From contig BPJS01000001.1 of NCBI GenBank assembly GCA_026004735.1, positions 1,116,001 through 1,180,000 on the forward strand: a DNA stretch of 64,000 bases, written 5' to 3'. Source of the stretch: Isosphaeraceae bacterium (GTDB lineage: Bacteria > Planctomycetota > Planctomycetia > Isosphaerales > Isosphaeraceae). Numbering within the stretch: the first letter of the stretch is position 1; each line of letters starts with the position of its first letter. The position numbers and the translations under genes were made by a program. A model generated the notes under the pieces. The model was not told the DNA's origin. It made no database searches and saw nothing but the letters and a program-made list of their open reading frames with translations. This document shows positions 52,187 through 59,427 of the stretch, piece by piece.

Positions 52187-52325
52187 GACCAACCCGGAAG
52201 GGATCGATCGGACCCCCGGTCTCGTACGGCCCGAACGAGCACCTGCCCCCGAGGCAGGATGCCAACGCCTTCCGCCCATCGCACGTTGGCGGCTCGAACC
52301 GGGCACGTCGGCAGCGAGGAGACTT
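52165..52325 (-). ncRNA. Candidate structured small RNA or gltA leader
   Basis: Minus-strand RNA folding into a compact three-way junction. P1 pairs 52229-52233 with 52300-52304 and 52236-52239 with 52293-52296. P2 pairs 52242-52247 with 52253-52258. P3 pairs 52261-52267 with 52284-52290. Only two or so unpaired bases link the helices, and a terminator follows about 40 nt later. There is no credible protein: an 88-codon frame here has no coding character. It does not match the SRP, 6S, tmRNA or common riboswitch motifs known to me. Either a stand-alone sRNA or an attenuator of gltA; family unassigned. Confidence 0.55.
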
Positions 52326-52366
52326 TCATGCTGTCGAGCAAAGCTCGATAGGGGAGTTCTAGGCGT

Positions 52367-52382
52367 TTCAATTCGAATTGAA
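52367..52382. promoter_or_regulatory. 16-bp perfect palindrome, putative operator
   Basis: TTCAATTCGAATTGAA, strikingly AT-rich in this genome. It lies between the GbsR/MarR-type gene and the structured gltA leader, and its right half on the minus strand ends in TTGAAA, a possible -35 element. It fits the binding-site style of dimeric winged-helix regulators such as the adjacent gene product. Confidence 0.55.
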
Positions 52383-52473
52383 AAGAGGGGTGTCGAGCTT
52401 TTTTGCAGGATTTTTTGAGACAGTCATCGGAGATGCCGAAAAGGTTTCGGCGCAGGGGTTTGCAACGTTGGGA

Positions 52474-53049
52474 TCAGGCCAATCGGGGAGCGGGGGAGGG
52501 GTTGGCGGGCTGTTGGTCGTGGGAGTCGAGCAGGGTCAGGAGGTTTTGGAGTTCGTGGGGTTGGAGGGCGATGAGGCGGTCGGCGAGTTGGTCGATGGTG
52601 GCGAAGAAGCGGAAGAGGGCCTGGGCGCGGAGGGAGGTTTCGTCGGTGAAGGGTCCGAGTTGGACGACGGTCTGGCGGAGCAGGTGCAGAGTTGGTTCGA
52701 GTTCACGGCGTTTGCGTTCGGTGATGATGCGTCGGAACAGGGTCCAGACGTCGGTCTCGGCGCGAAAGTAGTCGCGGCGGTCGCCGTGGCGATGGGCCTT
52801 GTGGATGACGCCCCAGCTGAGCAGTTCGCGGAGATTCATACTGACGTTGCCGCGAGAGACCCGCAGGTGCTCGCGGAGTTCGTGGGCCGTCCATTCGCGC
52901 CCCGAGAGGAACAAGAGGGCGAAGATTTCGCCCATCGTGGAGTTGATGCCCCAGAGGCGGGCCATGGCGCCCCAATGTTCGACGAATCGCCGGACGACGT
53001 CGCGGCTGGGAGCCTCGTCGGGACGGGTCCGGCGTTGGGAGTCGGGCAT
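52474..53049 (-). CDS. GbsR/MarR-family transcriptional regulator
   Basis: 191 aa. FVEHWGAMARLWGINSTMGEIFALLFLSG is the start of the GbsR-type winged helix (quoted in part: WGINSTMGEIFALLF). The recognition part is TAHELREHLRVSRGNVSMNL, RELLSWGVIHKAHRHGDRRD with a wing containing HRHGDRRDYF. A helical dimerisation region follows. GbsR-like regulators commonly repress osmoprotectant or envelope genes; the target here is unknown, but a perfect palindrome lies about 90 bp downstream of its stop. The C-terminus is Pro-rich. Confidence 0.85.
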   Translation of the reverse strand: MPDSQRRTRPDEAPSRDVVRRFVEHWGAMARLWGINSTMGEIFALLFLSGREWTAHELREHLRVSRGNVSMNLRELLSWGVIHKAHRHGDRRDYFRAETDVWTLFRRIITERKRRELEPTLHLLRQTVVQLGPFTDETSLRAQALFRFFATIDQLADRLIALQPHELQNLLTLLDSHDQQPANPSPAPRLA

Positions 53050-53290
53050 AAGACCAGGCGAAAGTACGGGGATCCGGGCGGGGTGATCGGGGAGACGGTC
53101 AGAACGAGGCTAGTTTACCAAGTCTCGCCTTTTACGACGCCGGGACGATCTGCTAGAATACTCGCATCTTGTGCGGATGAGCGCAGGCTTGATCCGGGCG
53201 TGAGTTGATCCGGGTGTGCTGGCCGCGAGGTGGATTGACGCTTTCGGATGGAAAAGCGAGCGAATAGGGCTTTCCAACGAGGTCCGTCCC

Positions 53291-53467
53291 ATGGCTGAGA
53301 CCGTCGTGCTCTTTCAGATCAGGATGCCGCCTGCGCTTCACGAGCAACTGGCGAGCTGGGCCAAGGAAGACAAGGCGTCCCTGAACGCGTTGATTGTGGG
53401 TCTGCTGGAAAAGGCGATCGATCAGCACCAGAAGTCGAACGCCAAGGAGAAGTCGGTCGCCAGTTGA
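53291..53467 (+). CDS. Small ribbon-helix-helix-type protein
   Basis: 58 aa from ATG 53291 with GAGG upstream; a start at 53216 is less likely. The sequence FQIRMPPALHEQLASWAKED followed by SLNALIVGLLEKAI has the strand-helix-helix pattern of Arc/HicB-type DNA-binding proteins. No toxin partner is adjacent. It lies 163 bp before tRNA-Asn. Confidence 0.7.
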   Translation: MAETVVLFQIRMPPALHEQLASWAKEDKASLNALIVGLLEKAIDQHQKSNAKEKSVAS

Positions 53468-53630
53468 CGGCCTGACGGCGTCAGCCGGATCGCAAGCCGA
53501 GAGGCGATGCGTTCTTCGCGCAGCAGCTCACCCGGATCATCCCAGGCGTGACGGAGGGATCGACAGCGATTGGTCAGGGCTCGGCGCTTGTCGGGCTTGG
53601 GCCGATGGAGTAATTTGGTCATTGATCAAT

Positions 53631-53703
53631 TCCCCGATAGCTCAATTGGTAGAGCGAGCGGCTGTTAACCGCTAGGTTCTAGGTTCGAGCCCTAGTCGGG
53701 GAG
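53631..53703 (+). tRNA. tRNA-Asn (anticodon GUU)
   Basis: A 73-nt cloverleaf: acceptor TCCCCGA (53631-53637) pairs with TCGGGGA (53696-53702), discriminator G, D arm GCTCAATTGGTAGAGC, anticodon loop CTGTTAACC, and T arm GGTTCGAGCCC. CCA not encoded. It marks the left edge of the accessory island. Confidence 0.96.
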
Positions 53704-53906
53704 CTTTCTGTAGGACGCTTGGACGCCGCCTTTTGTCAGGTACCAAGGTGTCATCGCTGTCTATGCCAGTTCCAGTAAAGGCCCTGGAACTGGAGCAGCA
53801 TTTTCCCTGACTAATCCCCGCGAGAACATCGCGAATTCTGCTAAGAACTCTGCGCTTTAAGGATTCTCTGGCTCCTCCCGCACATTATCGTTCGTTAACG
53901 TCCAGG

Positions 53907-54065
53907 TCACCACCCCAACCGGACTTCGGCCAGCCGTTTCTGGATCTCCACCAGGTCCGCCAGGCTTACCAGGCCGGAGGGATTGCCCCAGAGCACATAG
54001 CGGCCGTCGAGATCGGGGCTGAAGGGAACGCCATGCTGATCGATCCGTTCAATAAGCCGCTCCAC
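53907..54065 (-). pseudogene. Possible C-terminal remnant of an unknown protein
   Basis: A short minus-strand frame (GTG 54065 to TGA 53907, 52 aa) with good coding character: VERLIERIDQHGVPFSPDLD, then GRYVLWGNPSGLVSLADLV. A TAG lies 24 nt upstream of the GTG. It looks like the tail of a gene cut by insertion of the island, or a very small gene. It overlaps the 5' flank of the MafI-like gene on the other strand. Confidence 0.4.
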
Positions 54066-54125
54066 AAGTACCGCTCCGGTTGCGTTGGCCTATCCGACGA
54101 ATGTTCCAAGGAACCCCAAGAAACC

Positions 54126-54443
54126 ATGAGCGATGAACCTTCCCCTGCGATCGAAGAACGGCTTCGGCGCCTGGTCTCTGAACTGCGTGAGCAAACGCAT
54201 CTTGTCGGCTATTTTGGCGGCTCGTCGCTTCCTTTCACTGAGTATATGGAGCAACTTCGCGAGTACGTCGAGGACGCTGGCGAATATGGCATAGCCTACG
54301 AATCAATAGTCTCGTCGTTGGAGGAAGTCCCATTCGTCCTTTCCGGGAAGGCGGCGGTGGACCTCTTAGAGGTCGGCCTGCTGCTTGGATACAAGACGGA
54401 CAGGCCATTGGACCGGCCTTATGATCACCGCACAATTGAATAG
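54126..54443 (+). CDS. MafI-like immunity protein (orphan)
   Basis: 105 aa from ATG 54126. The all-helical sequence (IEERLRRLVSELREQTHLV, YVEDAGEYGIAYESIVSSLEE, SGKAAVDLLEVGLLLGYKT) matches the MafI family of polymorphic-toxin immunity proteins, with the GEYGIAYESI core. No matching toxin precedes it: only about 190 bp and a remnant separate it from tRNA-Asn side DNA. It may protect against a toxin now lost. Four bases after its stop begins the GCGGCGGGTGGC junction motif. Confidence 0.72.
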   Translation: MSDEPSPAIEERLRRLVSELREQTHLVGYFGGSSLPFTEYMEQLREYVEDAGEYGIAYESIVSSLEEVPFVLSGKAAVDLLEVGLLLGYKTDRPLDRPYDHRTIE

Positions 54444-54446
54444 TCA

Positions 54447-54463
54447 GCGGCGGGTGGCCGGGG
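54447..54463 (+). repeat. Cassette junction motif, copy 1 (partial)
   Basis: GCGGCGGGTGGCCGGGG, three bases after the MafI-like stop. It matches the first part of the 20-bp motif at 56408-56427 and 60618-60637. A hairpin (GGGGTTT/AAACCCC) follows at once. Confidence 0.55.
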
Positions 54464-54556
54464 TTTGAAGACAAACCCCGTAGACCCGGCCCCGACGGCC
54501 GTGGCGGTCGAGGGGTTCCGGGGTCTCGAAGCCGGAACCCCGGACGCGACGCTTTT

Positions 54557-55939
54557 TTGCGACTCGGGTGCGGCGGGCGGTACTGTCAGCACGACGCCGG
54601 GTGCCACTGGCACTGCCCAGTGTCTTCCTCTCCTCCGCCGGAGTGGCGAGCGGCCGGCGGCGCCGTCGATTACCGGGCGTCCCAAACCAACGACGGCGCC
54701 GGCTCGCCCGTCCAGACGTGGACGGCGTACGACGGCCCGAACGCCTACGCCGACTTCGACTCCGCCGGCCAGCCGACGGCCCGCTACCTCCACGGCCCGG
54801 CGGTGGATGAATTGCTGGCGCGGACCGACGCGGGCACGGGCCAGACGCTCTGGTACCTGAAGGACGTGCGGGGCTCGACGCGGCTGCTGGCCGACCTGGC
54901 GCTGCTGGACCTGGTCGACGCGATCGCCTACGACGCGTACGGCAACGTGCTGTCGGAGACGGCGCCGTCGGTGGGCGGCCGGTTCAAGTACACGGGCCGC
55001 GAATACGACGCGGCGACGGGGTTGTACGACTACCACAACCGGTGGTACGACCCGAAGGCCGGGGTGTTCGTCGAGCAGGACCCGCTGGGATTCGCCGCCG
55101 GCGACGCGAACCTGTCGCGCTACGTCGGCAACGCGCCCACCATCTACACCGACCCGCTCGGGCTGGTGCAACAGGACCCCGGGGACGACGATCCGCTACC
55201 CGGCGTCGACGATCCCGACATCCGGGGCTACTACTTCAACGCGCTCGACGAGCAGCAGCAGAAGGAGTTCCGGGACGCGCTGCAGGTCGCGCTCGACGAG
55301 GGGATTCCCGCGTCCCAGGCCGCCGCGATGGTGTGGGAGTGGTCGTTCGAGAGGCACGTGAGGCCGAAGTTCCCGGCCCCGCCCGAGGAGCTGCCGGCGC
55401 TGCCGCCCGAGGAGCCGCGTCGGTCGGTCTTCTCGGACGACTGGCACTCGAGCCTGGACCTGGCGGGGCTGGCGGACCCGACGGGCGCGGCGGACGCGCT
55501 GAACGGCTGGTCGTACCTGCTGGAGGGGAACCTCTGGGAGGCCGGGATCAGCTTCGCCGCGATGCTGCCGTGGGGCGACGGGATGAAGGCCCTGCGCCGC
55601 ACCGGCAAGGCCGTCGCTGGGGCCGGCGAGCAGGGGATAGAGAAGGGGTTGAAGCGTGTCCGTCCCGCCAACCCCGTGTCGCGTCCATTCGCCGATCGTC
55701 TCAGGGACTTCGAGTCCGACCCGAGCAGATGGTCTATCGAGTCAATTCACTCTGAGGTCGCGACCGGCGCTAAGACCCGCGGGGGTGTCAGCGAGCAGAT
55801 CATCTATCGCAATAAGGAAACCGGGGAGATACTGGTGCGTCATCGGGTTACGGACGCCAAGGGAAGGGTTCGGGACGACCACTTCCGGCCGTACTACAAG
55901 CCGCGGTTCGACCCCAAGCGAGGCTCGGAGGTGGATTGA
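54557..55939 (+). CDS. Orphan Rhs C-terminal tip 1 with unassigned toxin domain
   Basis: A 460-codon frame opening at TTG 54557 without a good ribosome-binding site. Rhs core homology begins near codon 46 (about 54692). The core end has TAYDGPNAYADFDSAG, DVRGSTRLLADLA, YDAYGNVL, KYTGREYDAATGLYDYHNRW and closes with DPLGF ... YTDPLGL at codon 203. The remaining 257 residues are a unique C-terminus: a helical pre-toxin part (DALNGWSYLLEGNLWEAGI) and a final domain, RGGVSEQIIYRNKETGEILV, VTDAKGRVRDDHFRPYYKPR. Its activity is not recognised. Without the N-terminal Rhs barrel it cannot be delivered by itself. Confidence 0.8.
   Translation: MRLGCGGRYCQHDAGCHWHCPVSSSPPPEWRAAGGAVDYRASQTNDGAGSPVQTWTAYDGPNAYADFDSAGQPTARYLHGPAVDELLARTDAGTGQTLWYLKDVRGSTRLLADLALLDLVDAIAYDAYGNVLSETAPSVGGRFKYTGREYDAATGLYDYHNRWYDPKAGVFVEQDPLGFAAGDANLSRYVGNAPTIYTDPLGLVQQDPGDDDPLPGVDDPDIRGYYFNALDEQQQKEFRDALQVALDEGIPASQAAAMVWEWSFERHVRPKFPAPPEELPALPPEEPRRSVFSDDWHSSLDLAGLADPTGAADALNGWSYLLEGNLWEAGISFAAMLPWGDGMKALRRTGKAVAGAGEQGIEKGLKRVRPANPVSRPFADRLRDFESDPSRWSIESIHSEVATGAKTRGGVSEQIIYRNKETGEILVRHRVTDAKGRVRDDHFRPYYKPRFDPKRGSEVD
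54791..55166 (+). repeat. Rhs core-end repeat, copy 1
   Basis: About 376 bp highly similar to 57019-57406 and 58928-59291. This copy lacks the 9-bp CCGGCGCTG insertion that the other two have within the LADLALPALLDL segment. Confidence 0.85.
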
Positions 55940-55941
55940 CA

Positions 55942-56304
55942 ATGGCCCCAGAGGAAATCCGGATGTGCGTGGCCGATGTCCTTCAAGATGACGACATCGA
56001 GAACATCGATTCTATCCTGCGCATGCTCAATTTCCCGGACGAACCGAGTTGGCGAGCTTCTCGCGGGGCTGCATTCACCGACGCGGAGGTGCGTGAAGCA
56101 TTAAGGGGCCTGATGGCCGATGGGCTGGTGACGCCATACGTCGAGCACCCCCCATCAGGGCAGTGCGTTCCCATTCCGGTAGATGATGTCGACACGCAGT
56201 ACCCGTGGGACACATTGTGGTTCCACCTCGAGCCAGAGGGTCGTGACGCGGTACGCCGGTGGTGGGAGACCGAGGGAGGGCAAAAATACCCGAACCCCGA
56301 GTGA
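55942..56304 (+). CDS. Putative immunity protein for Rhs tip 1
   Basis: 120 aa from ATG 55942, three bases after the toxin stop (a TTG at 55936 overlaps that stop). Acidic, with DVLQDDDIENIDSILRMLNF, then AEVREALRGLMADGLVTPYV and RDAVRRWWETEGG. The helical middle and C-terminus look like a small winged-helix fold. No named immunity family was recognised; the role is inferred from position and small size. Confidence 0.68.
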   Translation: MAPEEIRMCVADVLQDDDIENIDSILRMLNFPDEPSWRASRGAAFTDAEVREALRGLMADGLVTPYVEHPPSGQCVPIPVDDVDTQYPWDTLWFHLEPEGRDAVRRWWETEGGQKYPNPE

Positions 56305-56892
56305 AGCGGTGCCCCAGGGGGATGACCTCGTGTGTGCCGCCGATCTGCGCCAGGCCATGCCGGTCTCTTCCTCGTCGAGGGCCCGATCGCCCGCTAAGAC
56401 ACTGCCGGCGGCGGGTGGCGGGGCCCGTCCTCGGCCCCCGAGTGCAGAGCCGTGATCGCGCTCCCGACCCCAGCCGACCATCCCAACGGATGGCCTGACG
56501 TATGCCATACAATCGGCCCCCGCGTCCCCTCGCGGTCACAACCGCCCCCTCGCTGCATCCGGTATTCTCACCGTGACCGGCGCGACCGGACCTTCGCTCG
56601 CCCGCTGGTTACGTCATCCGCCCCATACCGCGGCCGCGAACGAACCCGGCACGCTCTCCCCCCAGACTCGGCCCAGCCCGCGCCACCCCACCTTCGCGCC
56701 CCGCCTCGGGCGCCTCCCCCCGGGTTTTCACGAACGAACTGCCCCGCCCGGCGGCGCCCCGTCCCCGAACGAACCCGGCGCCCGCCGCCCACTCCTGCCG
56801 ATTCCGTCTCCGCCCCAGGCCGACTCTCCTGGCTATCCGCTCCGCCCGCTCCTTGGCAAACCGTCTGATGCCCCGCCCCGCGGAACCGCCGC
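56305..56892. other. Cassette spacer without a recognisable gene
   Basis: 588 bp between the immunity gene and Rhs tip 2. It contains the junction motif at 56408-56427. The rest is Arg/Pro-rich noise in every frame. Confidence 0.5.
56408..56427 (+). repeat. Cassette junction motif, copy 2
   Basis: GCGGCGGGTGGCGGGGCCCG, identical over 20 bp to 60618-60637, and lying between an immunity gene and the next Rhs fragment. Confidence 0.65.
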
Positions 56893-57018
56893 ATCGGCAC
56901 GCGGGTCGACGCCGACGGCGCCGGCTCGGGCCAGCCGGTCCAGACCTGGACGGCGTACGACGGGGCGAACGCCTACGCCGACTTCAATGCGGCGGGGTCG
57001 CCGACGGCGCGGTACCTG

Positions 57019-57406
57019 CACGGCCCGGCGGTGGATGAATTGCTGGCGCGGACCGACGCGGGCACGGGCCAGACGCTCTGGTACCTGAAGGACGTTCGGG
57101 GCTCGACGCGGCTGCTGGCCGACCTGGCGCTGCCGGCGCTGCTGGACCTGGTCGACGCGATCGCCTACGACGCGTACGGCAACGTGCTGTCGGAGACGGC
57201 GCCGGCGGTGGGGGGCCGGTTCAAGTACACGGGCCGCGAATACGATGCAGCGACGGGGCTGTACGACTACCGGAACCGGTGGTACGACCCCAAGGCCGGG
57301 GTGTTCGTCGAGCAGGACCCGCTCGGGTTCGGGGCCGGGGACGCGAACCTGTCCCGCTACGTCGGCAACGCCCCGACGATCTACGTCGACCCATTGGGGC
57401 TCAAGG
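57019..57406 (+). repeat. Rhs core-end repeat, copy 2
   Basis: About 388 bp highly similar to the copies at 54791 and 58928; it carries the CCGGCGCTG insertion. Rhs homology in this frame can be followed upstream to about 56890 (IGTRVDADGAGSGQ). Confidence 0.85.
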
Positions 57407-57996
57407 AGGTCCGGCTCCACGAGGCGGAGTTCGGCGGCCGGGGGCCGGGCGGGGAGTTCGGCCACTGCGACTGTGACGCCGTCGCGGAGCTGGGCAAGGT
57501 CCTGCGCCGGCGGTTCGAGGACGCGCGGGTCAAGGCGGCGTACGAGGAGTTCAGCCGCGGCTGGATGAGCGGCGACTCGACGGACTGGGACCAGGCCGAC
57601 CTGCTCGCCCACTTCGGGGAGCTGTACGGGACGGAGGGCCAGGCGCTGCTGGGCGCGGCCGGCTGGGTCGGCCTCGACACGTACGTTGACCCGATGTGGC
57701 CGCGCTGGGGATGGACGCTGGGGGAATGGGACGCCCGCTTCGGCGAGGCGAGGCCGAAGACGCTGCGCGAGGCGGCGGAGGAGCTGCACGGCCGGCTGCG
57801 GGGCCAGGTCGGGAAGCACATCGACCGGTTCGCCGACCCGTTCCCCGGGCTCTTCAATGCGCTGAACTTGTCGGGCCGCCAGCTGGCGTTCATCGCCGAG
57901 CACCCGGAGCTGTTCGACGACGCGATCCGGGCGTCGTTCTGCCGGGCGAGCGAGCAGCAGCAGGCGATCCTGAACCACCTGATCAACGGGGCGTAG
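57031..57996 (+). CDS. Orphan Rhs tip 2, core end and pre-toxin region, closed by an in-frame TAG
   Basis: 321 codons from GTG 57031; the same frame is open upstream to about 56860. The Rhs core end (DVRGSTRLLADLALPALLDL ... YTGREYDAATGLYDYRNRW ... YVDPLGL) reaches about codon 125. A unique pre-toxin region follows (EFGHCDCDAVAELGKVLRRR, GWVGLDTYVDPMWPRWGW, QQQAILNHLINGA) up to TAG at 57994. The frame continues past the TAG straight into the AHH nuclease sequence at 58042-58386, so this stop cuts a single Rhs-toxin gene in two. Confidence 0.78.
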   Translation: MDELLARTDAGTGQTLWYLKDVRGSTRLLADLALPALLDLVDAIAYDAYGNVLSETAPAVGGRFKYTGREYDAATGLYDYRNRWYDPKAGVFVEQDPLGFGAGDANLSRYVGNAPTIYVDPLGLKEVRLHEAEFGGRGPGGEFGHCDCDAVAELGKVLRRRFEDARVKAAYEEFSRGWMSGDSTDWDQADLLAHFGELYGTEGQALLGAAGWVGLDTYVDPMWPRWGWTLGEWDARFGEARPKTLREAAEELHGRLRGQVGKHIDRFADPFPGLFNALNLSGRQLAFIAEHPELFDDAIRASFCRASEQQQAILNHLINGA

Positions 57997-58041
57997 GACA
58001 CGAGCGCCGAGGCGCTGCGGGACGCGGCCGTCGGCCTCGGG

Positions 58042-58386
58042 ATGCGCGGCGTGACCGCCGCCCTCAGCGTCGTCGGCAAGACGAGGTCGGTGCGACGCCT
58101 CGAAAAACACCACTTCGCCACGAACAAGAACAAATTCTATACACCCAGGATGGCGGACATCGCCAAGCGATACAATCTAGACCTCGATGGAGACTGGAAT
58201 AAGGAGATCCTCCCGCATCGCGGCCGTCACCCCAACAGGTATCATGACTTCGTCCTCAGAGGCATGAGAAGGGCCGCCAGAGAGGCGGGGGGCGATCAAG
58301 AAAAGTTCCTCGAACTCTTCGAGAAGTACATCAAGGGCCCCGTGCGACTCAATCCAGACCTCCTACGCAAACATGGGTGGAGGTGA
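58042..58386 (+). CDS. AHH-type nuclease toxin domain (severed from its Rhs core)
   Basis: 114 aa from an internal ATG, in the same frame as the preceding Rhs tip. LEKHHFATNKNKFYTPRMAD, then ILPHRGRHPNRYHDFVLRGM, is the AHH/HNH-EndoVII-superfamily toxin layout: the HH pair, an N-rich turn, then a second His-containing helix (PHRGRHPNRYH). The family cuts nucleic acids. No Shine-Dalgarno is evident before the ATG. The domain is probably silent unless the TAG is read through or the cassette is recombined onto a full Rhs. Confidence 0.8.
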   Translation: MRGVTAALSVVGKTRSVRRLEKHHFATNKNKFYTPRMADIAKRYNLDLDGDWNKEILPHRGRHPNRYHDFVLRGMRRAAREAGGDQEKFLELFEKYIKGPVRLNPDLLRKHGWR

Positions 58387-58389
58387 CCA

Positions 58390-58914
58390 TTGCGGCCGTA
58401 CTATCAAGTACTGTTCCCTGAAGCCGAAGAACCTTTCGGTGTGGCCTGGGCCGAGGAGAGGCAGGAGCTGTTTTTTCTCCCGGAGAGCGGGTGCGTTGAA
58501 GGCTGGAAACCACTGACTATGCAGCTCCGCGATGGCGAGTTCAGCGACTACCTAGGAAACAACTTGGGATGCCGGTTGTGCTCGCCTAAGCTTAGGTCCA
58601 TCCTAGAAACTCGTGCCTCTGCCTCCGACAGACTCCAATGGCTGAACGTTTTTGTTACATTAAGTGATGATATTAGAGAATATTTCATTCTTCATTTCCC
58701 GACACCGATTGATTGTCTAGACCCGCTTCACACCATTCGGTCGGGCGATTTCGTGGTCAAGCCGGTTCTGGCGGCTGCAGCGGTCAGTGGCCATGATGTG
58801 TTCACGTATCCCGGGTCTGGTGAGCTGTGTTGGTTCGTTTCGGACACTGTGAAGGGTGCAATCAAATCAGCACGTTGCACGGGACTGATGCTCTCCAAGG
58901 CCCCCATGAGGTGA
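58390..58914 (+). CDS. Imm11 (DUF1629)-like immunity protein for the AHH toxin
   Basis: 174 aa from TTG 58390, three bases after the AHH stop. The C-terminal half has REYFILHFPTPIDCLD, VVKPVLAAAAVSGHDVFTYPG and FVSDTVKGAIKSARCTGLML, the pattern of the Imm11/DUF1629 family, which often partners AHH nucleases. Its base composition is more AT-rich than the surrounding Rhs DNA. The tight toxin-immunity linkage supports the role. Confidence 0.76.
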   Translation: MRPYYQVLFPEAEEPFGVAWAEERQELFFLPESGCVEGWKPLTMQLRDGEFSDYLGNNLGCRLCSPKLRSILETRASASDRLQWLNVFVTLSDDIREYFILHFPTPIDCLDPLHTIRSGDFVVKPVLAAAAVSGHDVFTYPGSGELCWFVSDTVKGAIKSARCTGLMLSKAPMR

Positions 58915-58927
58915 CGTGTAACGCAGG

Positions 58928-59291
58928 CTGCTGGCGCGGACCGACGCGGGCACGGGCCAGACGCTCTGGTACCTGAAGGACGTTCGGGGCTCGACGCGGC
59001 TGCTGGCCGACCTGGCGCTGCCGGCGCTGCTGGACCTCGTCGACGCGATCGCCTACGACGCGTACGGCAACGTGCTGTCGGAGACGGCGCCGGCGGTGGG
59101 GGGCCGGTTCAAGTACACGGGGCGCGAATACGACGCGGCGACGGGGCTGTACGACTACCGGAACCGGTGGTACGACCCGAAGGCCGGGGTGTTCGTCGAG
59201 CAGGACCCGCTCGGGTTCGCCGCCGGCGACGCGAACCTGTCGCGCTACGTCGGCAACGCGCCCACGATCTACGCGGACCCGATGGGGCTGG
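58928..59291 (+). repeat. Rhs core-end repeat, copy 3
   Basis: About 364 bp highly similar to copies 1 and 2. It begins abruptly inside the core (CTGCTGGCGCGGACCGACGC), which gives a sharp left recombination edge. Confidence 0.85.
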
Positions 59292-59427
59292 CGTACGAGG
59301 AGAACGACGAGGTCGACCCCGAGCGGCGGATGCGCCGGGTCGACGGATCGAAGGCGAGGATGAACCCGCGCGGCTGGGAGAGAACCGGCGGGCGCAGGAC
59401 CGCAGCCTGGGCAACGACCTGGCGCTG

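Noticed and set aside
52229..52304. SRP RNA because of a GGAAGG stretch in the candidate RNA
   Set aside because: The conserved AGCAG side of the SRP domain IV loop is absent and the fold is a three-way junction.
52105..52371. An 88-codon minus-strand frame upstream of gltA
   Set aside because: It runs through the structured element and the terminator, and its sequence lacks coding bias; an RNA explanation fits better.
56452..57088. Pro/Arg-rich frames upstream of Rhs tip 2
   Set aside because: Out of frame with the Rhs sequence they overlap and without any recognisable domain.
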